Made by a program: the position numbers and the translations under genes. From positions 1 to 23,108 of the forward strand of contig CAKQYS010000023.1 of assembly GCA_934293375.1 (NCBI GenBank): DNA of 23,108 nt. Reading direction: 5' to 3'. Shown in pieces: positions 6,290 through 14,596 of the stretch (position 1 is its first letter; each line of letters opens with the position of its first letter). A model generated the notes under the pieces. That model worked only from the letters and a program-made list of their open reading frames with translations. It made no database searches and had not been told where the DNA came from. Source of the stretch: an uncultured Lachnospiraceae bacterium (GTDB taxonomy: Bacteria > Bacillota > Clostridia > Lachnospirales > Lachnospiraceae).

Positions 6290-7730
6290 TGTCTTCTCCT
6301 TCTTGTATATCATTTTGATTAGAAAATGTAACCTTTAACACATATTCTGTATCCTGATTCACATGATAATACGAACTGATCCGATGGCCTATCACCCATA
6401 CAATATGATGACCGTCTGCCAAAACCAGCTGTCCTGCTCTGGCATATGCCGGAATCTTCTCATCCTTCAGATATTTGGTCAATGTCTTTTTATGACCATA
6501 TGCATCAATACACAAAAAATCCTCATCCTGTGGATACCTCAGCACAAGATTACCCTTCATTTTACCACAATCCAATAGTTTCGTATACTTTTTTTTATCG
6601 GACGGATCCGGTCTCTCTTCTGTCAATACCGCTGTCAGGGTCTGCCCCTGTGCTGTCCTAAGCTGCACCGTCTGCCGATCGTATATCAGCTTCATATCTA
6701 TCCTATCATTTTGTTCCGGCAAATGTGTATCTGCCTGACCACATACAAAATGCAGGCACCCGGAATTCCGATAAACCCGCAGATCTCCCGGCAGTTCCAC
6801 ATATCTGCCCGGTTGCAGTGCAATCAGACCACACACTGCCCGAATATGCACATCCCCAATATCCCGCATGGACTGTAACATATCAGCGACCGCCATCCGA
6901 ACTACTTCCTGTCGTATATACATCTGCTGTTTCTGTAACATATCAAGATCCAGATCCACTTCCGTAATGACTCCATGCTGCCGCCGGATCCGGCTGCAGG
7001 CCATATAGCTTTCTCTGCACAGTTCCCATAGACAATCCTGTGCCATTGAGACTTTTTGTGCCGCTGCGGCAATATGGGCTGCCGCACGGCTGTTCACCTG
7101 CTCCAGTTCACCGATCACACAATTTCGGATACGGTTTCTTGCATATGTGATATCCGAATTTGTTGCATCCTGACAATATGGCTGACCATATGCTGCCAGA
7201 ACTTCTTCAATCTCACTTCTGCTAACATAAAGCAATGGTCTGATAATGGAATGCTCCTGCTGCTTCATGCCACACAATCCCGACATCCCTGTCCCCCGCA
7301 CAAGATTCAGTAATACTGTCTCAGCCTGATCATTTTCATGATGTGCCACTGCAATCTTTGTATAACCGAGAGACTGTCTGATCTCCTCAAAGCATTGATA
7401 CCGTAGGATCCTTCCTGCCTCTTCGATGCTCAGGTGTCTGTCTTGTGCGGTCTTTTCCACATCATAATGCACTTCTCTGTATGCCACATCATATCTCTCA
7501 CACAACGCCTTGGTAAACGCCGCATCACGGTCTGCCGCATCCCCTCGGAGTCCATGATGTACATGCACCGCGCACAACGAAATATCCATCTGCTTTCGCA
7601 GTTCACACAATAACAGCAGCAGACACACCGAATCCGCACCACCGGATACACCGACCACGATGCGGTCCTGTTCCCTGATGAGACCATCCACTCTCCAATT
7701 TTTTATTATCGTCTGTATTCTGGCATTCAT
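6276..7730 (-). CDS. tilS: tRNA(Ile)-lysidine synthetase
   Basis: This 484-residue enzyme uses ATP and lysine to modify C34 of tRNA-Ile(CAU), so that it reads AUA instead of AUG; it is usually essential. The PP-loop SGGADS is at 29-34, followed by the N-terminal ATPase domain, a helical middle region and the C-terminal TilS domain (about 385-470, with RYPQDEDFL and KKTLTKYLKDEKIP). The length is normal. The ATG at 7730 is the only possible early start, because an in-frame TAG lies 15 nt upstream. The AAGGA is unusually close (1 nt), and a small hairpin (ATCCTAT/ATAGGGAT) lies just before it. It is followed by hpt with overlap. Confidence 0.96.
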   Translation of the reverse strand: MNARIQTIIKNWRVDGLIREQDRIVVGVSGGADSVCLLLLLCELRKQMDISLCAVHVHHGLRGDAADRDAAFTKALCERYDVAYREVHYDVEKTAQDRHLSIEEAGRILRYQCFEEIRQSLGYTKIAVAHHENDQAETVLLNLVRGTGMSGLCGMKQQEHSIIRPLLYVSRSEIEEVLAAYGQPYCQDATNSDITYARNRIRNCVIGELEQVNSRAAAHIAAAAQKVSMAQDCLWELCRESYMACSRIRRQHGVITEVDLDLDMLQKQQMYIRQEVVRMAVADMLQSMRDIGDVHIRAVCGLIALQPGRYVELPGDLRVYRNSGCLHFVCGQADTHLPEQNDRIDMKLIYDRQTVQLRTAQGQTLTAVLTEERPDPSDKKKYTKLLDCGKMKGNLVLRYPQDEDFLCIDAYGHKKTLTKYLKDEKIPAYARAGQLVLADGHHIVWVIGHRISSYYHVNQDTEYVLKVTFSNQNDIQEGEDNDRR

Positions 7731-7857
7731 GTCCTTTTCGCATCCCTATTTTATGTGATAGGATCAGCACATGATACTTCCGTTCATGCCTTGCACCCAT
7801 CATCTTCCATATATAAACAATATGTACATCATAAGCGAATCGCCTGAAAAAATCAAG

Positions 7858-9873
7858 CTACGCCGCCTGTTTTAGACGAAATACCACAAGTGTCGCATCA
7901 TCTGTAAGCTCCCTCTCATTTTCCGGTCTGTGCTGTATGATTCTGCGGTATAATTCTGATGCTATCTCCTCCGGCGTGTCTGATTCCAGTTCGCATAAAT
8001 ACTCCTTCATACAGGCGATCTTGTCCTCTTCATCAATACACTCCATCAGTCCATCAGAACACATCACAACCACATCTTCCACAAACAGCTTCTTCATCGT
8101 GACATCCCCTTTTGCATCCGAAACTGCTCCAAGCGGCAGAGATGTGGACATGATGGTGTCAATCCACTGATCACGCTTAATAAATGTCGCAGCCGCTCCA
8201 TATTTGATAAATTCAGCCATTCCGGAATACAGATCCACATGACACAGATCCAATGTGGCAAAGTTTTCACCCTGACACTTCATACTCATCATGGAATTAA
8301 CCAGTCCGATCGAACAACTCTGGTCGAAACCCGCACCGATCAGATCTGCAATGGACTCCGTCAGAAATTCACTTTGTCTGAAAGCCGGCTCACCACTCCC
8401 CATACCATCCGATATCATCAACAGCATGGATTCCTTGCCGACAGGTGCAAGATAACTATAATCCCCACATACACTTTCTCCTCGCTTTCTATGACATATA
8501 TAGCCTGACTGATATGTAAAATTGGGAGCCTCTACCAACACAATCAGGCTCTCGCATTCACCGACAATACTTCTGCTGCCCTCATCTACAGCAAACTGCT
8601 TATTCATGATCCCACTCACCAGCCTTGCGATCTCTCTGGCAGTCGTCACATTGCCTTTTGTACGGGAAGCATACAGATAGATCCGCTGGCGCCCTCCAGG
8701 CCCCTTATATGCCATCATTTTCCCCAGCAAAATACTTCTGCTCCACAACACCGTCTTCAGCTTGTGTTCCTGCTGTTTTGTAAATCCGGTTTCAATCTGC
8801 AGATGATCGGCATAATCGGATATCATACTTCCCAAATTCTCCATCTGCCGAAACACCACGCTTTGCTCCGGTGTCTGATTATAACTCATGAAATTCTCGG
8901 ATACCTGTTCAAATGCTTGTCCATATTCCCGCAGCTGATTTTCAAAATCATCCAGTACATTCTTCTGAATCGACATATCCAGTGCAGCCGGAGAGCCTTT
9001 ATATGCCTGTCTATACAACACACCTTTCGGAGTCAGTCCAAAGACCAGCAAGGCGGAAGCAAGTGCACGCACCATCTGCGGTTCGACGAAAGTCTGCTGA
9101 TAGGTCCACCCTAACACCGCATACACGGCACCCACACCCAGCAAGGTTGCAATCCTGCCCATCTGGCTCGCAGCACCTGCCACAAGTCCCACCAATGCCA
9201 GACACGCCAGATGTTCTATCTGGCCTGTTTTCCATGCCAGCACAATGCCGCAGATCGTCCCTAGTGTTGTGCCTGCTGCAATCCCATAAATATAACTTCC
9301 GTACATGGCAGCCAGAATACCGATCAAAGCGAGCATTGAAAACTGTCCGGCCACCGTTACCGGCAGTCCTGCGACCATGGTTGCAAACAACGCAATCGAT
9401 CCAACCACAGCCTCATTTCTCTCCAACAGATTCCACGGCTGCCCTGTCAGTGCAAATATCGCCGTCTGATATACGATCACGGAGCCCGCCACAAGCACAG
9501 CTTCAAAAAATGGCATATATGGCATCTGTAACAACTGACCAGCCACAAGCAGCCGCACACCTTCAGCCACAAAAGCCACACCTGCCCCCATCAAAGCGAT
9601 CACAATACGGTTATCCGCTACATGCCTGTCCTGAATACAGGTGAGCATCATCGCAAGTGCGAAAATAACTACACTATACTGAATTACGGATCCAAATTGC
9701 AGCGTACTAACAACTCCAAGCATCAAACATACAAACATCCCTGCTGAACTGACTCCCTCCAGATATGATGCAAGAAAAAATGCCACTAAAAAGGGATACA
9801 TCGTTCCGACTGCCACTCTGCCGATCAGAAAGGCTGCCAAATGTATCCCTATCCCTTTTCTTTTATTTGTCAT
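7858..9873 (-). CDS. spoIIE: Stage II sporulation protein E (SpoIIE phosphatase)
   Basis: This 671-residue membrane phosphatase of the sporulation septum dephosphorylates SpoIIAA and so releases sigma-F in the forespore. The first ~285 residues are a dense set of eight to ten hydrophobic segments. A coiled regulatory region follows, then a PP2C-type domain (about 455-668) with ESVCGDY, ISDGMGSGE (487-495), SDGLMEC (606-612) and DDATLVV (658-664). It is shorter than the ~830-residue Bacillus protein but complete at both ends. The start at 9873 has GGGAGG 7 nt upstream; an ATG five codons earlier overlaps that site. It is controlled by the Spo0A-type promoter at 9909-9963. It precedes tilS as in Bacillus. 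Confidence 0.96.
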   Translation of the reverse strand: MTNKRKGIGIHLAAFLIGRVAVGTMYPFLVAFFLASYLEGVSSAGMFVCLMLGVVSTLQFGSVIQYSVVIFALAMMLTCIQDRHVADNRIVIALMGAGVAFVAEGVRLLVAGQLLQMPYMPFFEAVLVAGSVIVYQTAIFALTGQPWNLLERNEAVVGSIALFATMVAGLPVTVAGQFSMLALIGILAAMYGSYIYGIAAGTTLGTICGIVLAWKTGQIEHLACLALVGLVAGAASQMGRIATLLGVGAVYAVLGWTYQQTFVEPQMVRALASALLVFGLTPKGVLYRQAYKGSPAALDMSIQKNVLDDFENQLREYGQAFEQVSENFMSYNQTPEQSVVFRQMENLGSMISDYADHLQIETGFTKQQEHKLKTVLWSRSILLGKMMAYKGPGGRQRIYLYASRTKGNVTTAREIARLVSGIMNKQFAVDEGSRSIVGECESLIVLVEAPNFTYQSGYICHRKRGESVCGDYSYLAPVGKESMLLMISDGMGSGEPAFRQSEFLTESIADLIGAGFDQSCSIGLVNSMMSMKCQGENFATLDLCHVDLYSGMAEFIKYGAAATFIKRDQWIDTIMSTSLPLGAVSDAKGDVTMKKLFVEDVVVMCSDGLMECIDEEDKIACMKEYLCELESDTPEEIASELYRRIIQHRPENERELTDDATLVVFRLKQAA

Positions 9874-9908
9874 AGCAATGCCTCCCACTTGTATTTTATG
9901 TGGGGTAC

Positions 9909-9963
9909 ATTATAGTATGCGTTCCTACCACTGCCTGTCTAATCCTGTGATACAGCTTCGACT
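9909..9963 (-). promoter_or_regulatory. Spo0A/sigma-A-type promoter of spoIIE
   Basis: On the minus strand there is TAGACA (9941-9936; 5 of 6 to TTGACA), a 21-bp spacer and a perfect TATAAT (9914-9909). The spacing is too long for an ordinary sigma-A promoter, but 21-22 bp is the hallmark of the Spo0A-activated spoIIE and spoIIG promoters of B. subtilis. AGTCGAA (9963-9957), 6 of 7 to the 0A box TGTCGAA, lies 15 bp upstream of the -35. TTAGACA over the -35 also resembles a reversed box. Confidence 0.75.
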
Positions 9964-9982
9964 TATTTCCCATTCATGTACA

Positions 9983-11245
9983 CTATGCATCAAACATCAC
10001 GCGCTCTGAGTCAAATGCTTTTGCAACAATTACAACTAATATGCCACCAACAACTAAATGGGATAATACACAGAGCAGGCAGTTCAGAATGGAAATATTC
10101 TGCCCCAGAATATTCTTCAAGGCAACAACAGCGCCATATAACGGAATCATATAAGTTCCGGTTCCCGCCTTATCTCCTGTAAACATTGTCACCATACCAC
10201 TCATCATTACCAACAGATATACCGGGGTCACATATGTAGAAGCCTCCTTCATATCTTTTGCGAATACAGATGTGAGTGCGATCACTGCCACATATACAAA
10301 GACCATTGTCACAATGATCAGGATCATCATCCATATCTGCCATGGCTGGAAGGTCATACTCATTCCCAGTGTCTGCGTCAGATCCTCAGATCCCATATTG
10401 CCCATGGTGCTCAGATCCGTCTGGATGGAATTCATCAGCAGCGGAATCGCGATCACCATAGAAACCACATAAATGATCGCAGAAATACCGGATAATGTCA
10501 TCATAGCGAACAGCTTCCCAAGTACGATCGTACTGCGGCGAACCGGCGTGATCAGCAAGGATGCCAAGGTTCCACGCTCTTTTTCTCCGGCGATCATGTC
10601 AATACCCACACTCATGCCACCGGCAAATAAAAGCAGTGTGATCAGGTAAGGAAGCATTGCACCCATTGCCTCCCCTGCTGCTTTATCTTCATTCTGAATC
10701 TCTGCATCCTCATTGTTCTCATCTATCGTGAAGATCTTCATGGAATTCATATCTTCAAACCGTTTCTCAAGCAGTGTCTCCCGGTATGGCTCCAGCTGAT
10801 CCATTACCATCTCATCTCTTGCATTCTGCGAATAATCAGAAGATGGATTATAAAATGTATGAATATCCGGAATCTCATCCCCCGCCTGGTATGCAGTAAT
10901 CTGTGCATCAAAATCCGCATTGAAAACCAACAGCAGATCTAAAGATTCATCCAGGATCTGATCCTTCGCCTTCTCAACCTCGGAATCACTCTGAAGCTCT
11001 GTGACCTCATAAGTATCAAAAAAATCATCCCCGACATACTCTAAAAAACTCTTTGGCATCTGATAGACGGCAACGGATGCTACATGATCTGCCTGATCCT
11101 GCATTACATTCTGCACCAAAAATCCCATCAGTCCGTAAATTAACACAACCATGATCACAGGCAGAATAAACAGTGAAAAGACAAGCTTTTTGTCTGTGAA
11201 TACCCGTCGCAGCTCCTTTTGATAAACAATTGAAATATTATGCAT
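9983..11245 (-). CDS. ABC-2 type transporter permease (NatB-like)
   Basis: This 420-residue membrane protein is the permease partner of the ATPase encoded just upstream. It has one N-terminal membrane segment (about 20-42), a large extracytoplasmic domain (about 45-190), then five or six membrane segments. The conserved MIAGEKERGTL motif joins the last cytoplasmic loop region. This is the architecture of NatB/YhaP exporters in the ABC-2 family. The ATG overlaps the ATPase stop by 8 bp and has GGAGG upstream, so the pair is one translationally coupled operon. The substrate is unknown; Na+ in B. subtilis NatAB is only a precedent. The pair interrupts the divIC-spoIIE neighbourhood. Confidence 0.9.
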   Translation of the reverse strand: MHNISIVYQKELRRVFTDKKLVFSLFILPVIMVVLIYGLMGFLVQNVMQDQADHVASVAVYQMPKSFLEYVGDDFFDTYEVTELQSDSEVEKAKDQILDESLDLLLVFNADFDAQITAYQAGDEIPDIHTFYNPSSDYSQNARDEMVMDQLEPYRETLLEKRFEDMNSMKIFTIDENNEDAEIQNEDKAAGEAMGAMLPYLITLLLFAGGMSVGIDMIAGEKERGTLASLLITPVRRSTIVLGKLFAMMTLSGISAIIYVVSMVIAIPLLMNSIQTDLSTMGNMGSEDLTQTLGMSMTFQPWQIWMMILIIVTMVFVYVAVIALTSVFAKDMKEASTYVTPVYLLVMMSGMVTMFTGDKAGTGTYMIPLYGAVVALKNILGQNISILNCLLCVLSHLVVGGILVVIVAKAFDSERVMFDA

Positions 11246-12020
11246 TGTCCTTCACCTCCATCGTCTGCTTATACATATGAAAGAATGCATCCTCCAAATC
11301 CTCTGTCTGTGTCTGTTCCAATACCTCCGGCAGAGAACCGCAAAAAACACACTGGCCATTGATGATCATTGCCATCCGATCTGCCAGCTTCTCTGCTTCT
11401 GACATGATATGCGTCGATACAATCACGATCTTACCCTGTTCCTTCAACATTTTCAGGTAATCCGTAACTGCTCTCGCCGTAATAATATCCAATCCATTGG
11501 TCGGCTCGTCAAAAATCACTACCTTAGGGTCATGTATCAGGCTGACCGCAATAGACGCTTTCTGCTTCATACCGGTAGACAAATCCTGTATCTTCTTGTC
11601 TGCAAATTCCGTGATCCCAAAATAGGTAAACAGTTCTTCCTGTCTCGCCTTAATCTGTTTTTCTGTCATGCCGCGAAGCTTACCAAAAAACATAAACAGA
11701 TATCTCGGTGTGAAGTTGGGATCCAGCTTCACTTCGTTGGTTAAAAATGCAATATTCGCACGAACCTGCTGTCCCTGTGTCATCGTATCATATCCTTCAA
11801 CCGTAACTGTACCATCTGTCGGATCTAACAGGGTTGCAATACACCGAAGTGTTGTAGTTTTACCCGCACCATTTGGTCCTAACAGGCAGAAAATCTCTCC
11901 TTCATTTGCCGTAAATGACACATGACTGACCGCCATCTTTGTCGACTCCCTCGTCTTGAGCTTTGCCATCTGGTGTCTGCTCAATTTGTATATTTTTGTT
12001 AAATCCTGAATCTCAACCAT
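11238..12020 (-). CDS. ABC transporter ATPase (NatA-like)
   Basis: This 260-residue cytoplasmic ATPase drives the NatB-like permease. Walker A GPNGAGKT is at 48-55, an LSTGMKQ signature at 147-153 and Walker B VVIFDEP at 167-173. The LSTGMKQ form with the NGLD D-loop is typical of the NatA/export group. AAAGGAG lies 7 nt before the ATG. A strong terminator ends only 38 bp upstream, and no promoter is recognisable between them. Expression therefore needs readthrough, attenuation, or a start site within divIC or the terminator. Confidence 0.93.
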   Translation of the reverse strand: MVEIQDLTKIYKLSRHQMAKLKTRESTKMAVSHVSFTANEGEIFCLLGPNGAGKTTTLRCIATLLDPTDGTVTVEGYDTMTQGQQVRANIAFLTNEVKLDPNFTPRYLFMFFGKLRGMTEKQIKARQEELFTYFGITEFADKKIQDLSTGMKQKASIAVSLIHDPKVVIFDEPTNGLDIITARAVTDYLKMLKEQGKIVIVSTHIMSEAEKLADRMAMIINGQCVFCGSLPEVLEQTQTEDLEDAFFHMYKQTMEVKDNA

Positions 12021-12053
12021 ATATGATCTCCTTTGCCGTATCTTTCATTCGTA

Positions 12054-12098
12054 TATAAAAATAGGAGACGCATACCAAATGTTCTGCGTCTCCTATTT
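12054..12098 (-). terminator. Terminator of the yabP-yabQ-divIC unit
   Basis: A perfect 14-bp stem AAATAGGAGACGCA/TGCGTCTCCTATTT with a 12-nt loop is followed by TTTTTATA on the minus strand. It overlaps the divIC stop codon. It separates the sporulation/division genes from the natAB pair. Confidence 0.88.
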
Positions 12099-12395
12099 GT
12101 CATCGACCTTAATAAAGATCTCATCCGGATAGACCAATCCAAGCTTCTCATGTGCAATCTCTTCCACATATGCCTTCGTCTGTCTATACTGAACTTCCTT
12201 TAATAACTCCTTCGCACGCGTCTGTTCGCTGGCAATCTGTTCCTGTAATACTGCGATCTGTTCCTCATTCTCTGCCACCTGCGCCTTTAGGCCATGTGTC
12301 TTCACAGATATCGAAAAACACAAAACAATCACAATAAAAGCAATCATCAGCGTGCCCTGCCGCATCTGTCTGCGCGCCCTTTGCTGCTTTTTCAA
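12093..12395 (-). CDS. divIC: Septum formation initiator DivIC/FtsB
   Basis: This 100-residue bitopic membrane protein acts in the divisome with FtsL and DivIB. A basic N-terminus (KKQQRARRQ) precedes one membrane helix (about 15-32). A coiled coil follows (about 37-72, EEQIAVLQEQIASEQTRAKE), and the family C-terminus ends LGLVYPDEIFIKV. The start is TTG at 12395, with GGTGAGG 4 nt upstream; no ATG fits. It lies in its usual place after yabQ. Confidence 0.92.
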   Translation of the reverse strand: MKKQQRARRQMRQGTLMIAFIVIVLCFSISVKTHGLKAQVAENEEQIAVLQEQIASEQTRAKELLKEVQYRQTKAYVEEIAHEKLGLVYPDEIFIKVDDK

Positions 12396-12478
12396 ATAAC
12401 CTCACCCTTATATCCTATACTTGCTGTATCACGTTCCTTATATAGCTTCTTTTAGAATAATACTTTTCTTTCTGTTTT

Positions 12479-12847
12479 TCAATCTTTTTTTCGTTTTTTC
12501 GACATATTTTTTATAATTGTTTGTATACTTTTCCTCACATGATCCAAAATGAATCCATATATATGTAAAAAAGGTCTTGTCACACAGCTCCCATGCAACA
12601 GAATACCCACAAAGACACCAAAGACAGCATATCCCCTGACTCTGCCATAATTGTAGGTATAGAGCATGGAAAAGATCATTCCGGCAGCGATAAGCCAGAA
12701 CAGCAGATCTCCAACTGCCATAAGAACCGCTCCATGCCGCCAAGTTCTTCGCAGTATCAACAGGGCATCATATAAAAACCACAATAAAAATCCACACAGA
12801 AAGCTATGCAGAAATACCTGAAACTGTTCATACACAATCGCAGCCAT
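12479..12847 (-). CDS. yabQ: Spore cortex biosynthesis protein YabQ
   Basis: This 122-residue membrane protein has about three or four hydrophobic segments and a basic tail (SKKRKKD). YabQ is needed for spore cortex formation in B. subtilis and localises to the membranes around the forespore. The family pattern FLYDALLILRR near residues 24-34 is visible. Its ATG begins immediately after the yabP stop with no good Shine-Dalgarno, which implies translational coupling. It should share the sigma-E-like promoter of yabP. Confidence 0.9.
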   Translation of the reverse strand: MAAIVYEQFQVFLHSFLCGFLLWFLYDALLILRRTWRHGAVLMAVGDLLFWLIAAGMIFSMLYTYNYGRVRGYAVFGVFVGILLHGSCVTRPFLHIYGFILDHVRKSIQTIIKNMSKKRKKD

Positions 12848-13132
12848 CTATTTAAACAGCCGCCCGATCAGATTGCCGGCAGCCTCCCCTGCACTCTTCA
12901 TTTCAGAATAAGTCATACTGTCGATCTTCCCTGTGATCTCTGTCTCACCCTTTTCGACAGAAAGCCGCTTCACATGCAGATCATCCCCTTTGATCATCAA
13001 AGCACCAAGCTCCGTCATCAACAGTATTTCCTTGGTATCAAAGGAAATCACATCCAGTACACCCGTGATGCTGCCACCACTCCGATTCTGAATGATCAGC
13101 TTATGTCCATTTGTAATGACATGTTCTTCCAT
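12848..13132 (-). CDS. yabP: Sporulation protein YabP
   Basis: This 94-residue YabP/YqfC family protein belongs to the sporulation coat/cortex programme; its biochemical role is unknown. The all-beta sequence contains family patterns such as SITGVLDVISFDTKEIL and LMIKGDDLHVKRLSVEKGE. The ATG at 13132 has AGGAGG 6 nt upstream; a TTG two codons earlier abuts that site and is unlikely. A sigma-E-type promoter lies 25-53 bp upstream, consistent with mother-cell expression of yabPQ. It is directly followed by yabQ. Confidence 0.93.
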   Translation of the reverse strand: MEEHVITNGHKLIIQNRSGGSITGVLDVISFDTKEILLMTELGALMIKGDDLHVKRLSVEKGETEITGKIDSMTYSEMKSAGEAAGNLIGRLFK

Positions 13133-13156
13133 GGTCAACCTCCTCGCCTATGAAAT

Positions 13157-13185
13157 ACTATATGCGGCAAGAGGTCAAAATATGT
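13157..13185 (-). promoter_or_regulatory. Sigma-E-like promoter of yabP-yabQ
   Basis: On the minus strand there is ACATATT (13185-13179; 6 of 7 to KMATATT), a 14-bp spacer and CATATAGT (13164-13157; 6 of 8 to CATACAHT). The predicted start is near 13150, giving a very short leader that still includes AGGAGG. yabP and yabQ are sigma-E genes in B. subtilis. The assignment is from consensus only. Confidence 0.65.
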
Positions 13186-13200
13186 CTCAGGTTTTATCAG

Positions 13201-13440
13201 CTAGACATACTTATACATATCCTTGGCAGCTTCTTTCTTGGTAGTCTCTACGATATCTGTTACTTCAACCTTCACGGTCTTATTGCCAAATCCGATCTCA
13301 ATGACATCCCCTACCTTTACATCATAAGATGCCTTTACTACTTTATCATTTACCATAACACGCCCTGCATCGCAAGCATCATTGGCTACCGTACGACGCT
13401 TGATCAGACGCGACACCTTTAAATATTTATCTAGTCTCAT
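13201..13440 (-). CDS. rqcP: S4-domain RNA-binding protein RqcP (YabO)
   Basis: This 79-residue protein is almost entirely one S4 RNA-binding domain: MRLDKYLKVSRLIKRR, then VMVNDKVVKASYDVKVGDVIEI. YabO/RqcP stabilises tRNA and RqcH on stalled 50S subunits during alanine tailing in ribosome-associated quality control. GAGGAG lies 6 nt before the ATG at 13440; the longer open frame upstream crosses the hup terminator and is not used. The position between hup and yabP matches Bacillus order. Confidence 0.93.
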   Translation of the reverse strand: MRLDKYLKVSRLIKRRTVANDACDAGRVMVNDKVVKASYDVKVGDVIEIGFGNKTVKVEVTDIVETTKKEAAKDMYKYV

Positions 13441-13466
13441 TGCTTTCTCCTCTCTGCTTACACATA

Positions 13467-13492
13467 AGAAAAGGCACCCTGTAAGGGTGCCT
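13467..13492 (-). terminator. Intrinsic terminator of hup
   Basis: A 9-bp stem AGGCACCCT/AGGGTGCCT with a 3-nt loop is followed by TTTTCTT on the minus strand. It lies 18 bp after the HU stop and 26 bp before rqcP, so rqcP depends on readthrough or an unseen promoter. Confidence 0.88.
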
Positions 13493-13510
13493 GTCCTCAT
13501 TGATATCTGA

Positions 13511-13786
13511 CTATGCGTTTACGATATCCTTTAATGCCTTACCAGCCTTGAACTTAGGAGCCTTAGATGCAGCGATCTTCATAGACTCACCAGTCTTAGG
13601 ATTACGTCCCTCTCTTGCAGGTCTCTCAGCAACCTCAAAAGTACCAAATCCAACTAACTGGATCTTCTCACCCTTCTTTAACTCATCTGCTACTACATCT
13701 GTGAAAGCCTTTAAAGCCTTCTCAGCATCCTTCTTTGATAATTCTGTCTTCTCAGCGATAGCTGCTACTAATTCAGTCTTGTTCAT
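13511..13786 (-). CDS. hup: DNA-binding protein HU
   Basis: This 91-residue nucleoid protein is the standard length for HU. MNKTELVAAIAE starts the dimerisation helices, VGFGTFEV the beta saddle, and RNPKTGE (residues 61-67) is the DNA-intercalating arm tip with its proline. AGGAGG lies 9 nt before the ATG. Codon use is visibly restricted compared with its neighbours, as expected for a highly expressed gene. It is transcribed from the sigma-A promoter at 13891-13919 with a leader of about 100 nt and ends at its own terminator. Confidence 0.97.
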   Translation of the reverse strand: MNKTELVAAIAEKTELSKKDAEKALKAFTDVVADELKKGEKIQLVGFGTFEVAERPAREGRNPKTGESMKIAASKAPKFKAGKALKDIVNA

Positions 13787-13890
13787 CGATATAATCCTCC
13801 TCTGGAATTAAATTATAAAATATAATCGTGATTAATGCCACCGGGTGCAAGTCTCGTACCCCATCCCCACAACAAAAACCATCTTACATA

Positions 13891-13919
13891 GTTATACTAT
13901 TGCCTCTATGATTTGTCAA
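13891..13919 (-). promoter_or_regulatory. Sigma-A promoter of hup
   Basis: On the minus strand, a perfect TTGACA (13919-13914), a 17-bp spacer and TATAAC (13896-13891) are present. It sits directly after an A/T-rich hairpin that may terminate spoVT. Confidence 0.88.
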
Positions 13920-13920
13920 G

Positions 13921-13945
13921 CAAAAAGGTAAATAAACCCCTTTTT
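13921..13945 (-). terminator. Possible weak terminator of spoVT
   Basis: AAAAAGG/CCTTTTT arms (7 bp, loop about 10 nt) lie 31-55 bp after the spoVT stop, just before the hup -35. The stem is A/T-rich, so the call is tentative. Confidence 0.4.
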
Positions 13946-13975
13946 TCCTTGATTTTCCCTTGATTTTTCATTCAT

Positions 13976-14524
13976 TTAGCCCTCCATCTGGCGGCCTAGA
14001 AAATTGGCTGCAATGATGGCTGCCTTCTGCTCGCTTTCTCCCAGTTTTTTATTTCCACCTCTGTCTAAAATGATCACAGCTCCAATTGCATCTCCCTCAC
14101 AGATAATCGTCTGCACAATCTGTCCCTCATATGCTTCATCACCATTTCCTGTAATCCTGATATACTGCTTTTCTCCCTGTCTGGCCAGGATCGCTTCTCT
14201 GTCATTGATCGCATCCTCCAGATCCTTATGCAGTGGTTTTCCTAAAAGATCTTTCTTAGGGGTTCCTGCAACTGCAATGATCTGGTCTCTGTCACACACG
14301 CACACGGCATAGCCCAAAATCTGCGCCACTGCATCCACATACTGCTGTGCAAATGTAGAGAGCTCTCCAATCGGTGAGTACTTCTTGAGAACAATTTCAC
14401 CGTCTTTATCTGTAAAAATCTCCAGCGGGTCGCCTTCTCTGATCCTTAATACCCTTCTGATCTCCTTTGGCACAACCACCCGGCCAAGATCATCAATTCG
14501 TCGTACAATTCCGGTTGCTTTCAA
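13976..14524 (-). CDS. spoVT: Stage V sporulation transcription factor SpoVT
   Basis: This 182-residue forespore regulator, as known from B. subtilis, tunes sigma-G-dependent genes and spore germination properties. The N-terminal AbrB-type swapped-hairpin DNA-binding domain reads KATGIVRRIDDLGRVVVPKE, followed by REGDPLEIF. A C-terminal GAF-like domain follows (about 55-178). The start is taken as TTG at 14524: GGAGG lies 8 nt upstream and the protein then begins like B. subtilis MKATGIVRRID. An ATG five codons earlier contains that GGAGG and has no site of its own. A perfect sigma-G consensus lies 73-102 bp upstream. Confidence 0.95.
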   Translation of the reverse strand: MKATGIVRRIDDLGRVVVPKEIRRVLRIREGDPLEIFTDKDGEIVLKKYSPIGELSTFAQQYVDAVAQILGYAVCVCDRDQIIAVAGTPKKDLLGKPLHKDLEDAINDREAILARQGEKQYIRITGNGDEAYEGQIVQTIICEGDAIGAVIILDRGGNKKLGESEQKAAIIAANFLGRQMEG

Positions 14525-14596
14525 TACTGTTTCCTCCATTTTCTTATTTTCGCAAGAGCATGTTTACACTCTTTTACTATATATTAGCTTTGGAGT

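Noticed and set aside
7731..7857. Another copy of the repeat element in the spoIIE-tilS spacer
   Set aside because: It shares short AT-rich words such as ATATTGTTTATA, but no alignable arm or inverted repeat.
8913..9644. 243-codon open frame on the plus strand
   Set aside because: It is antisense to the membrane part of spoIIE, lacks a ribosome binding site and reads as low-complexity Ser/Pro/His. It is a shadow.
12438..12743. 101-codon open frame overlapping yabQ
   Set aside because: It is a different frame of the same DNA; yabQ has family sequence and conserved context.
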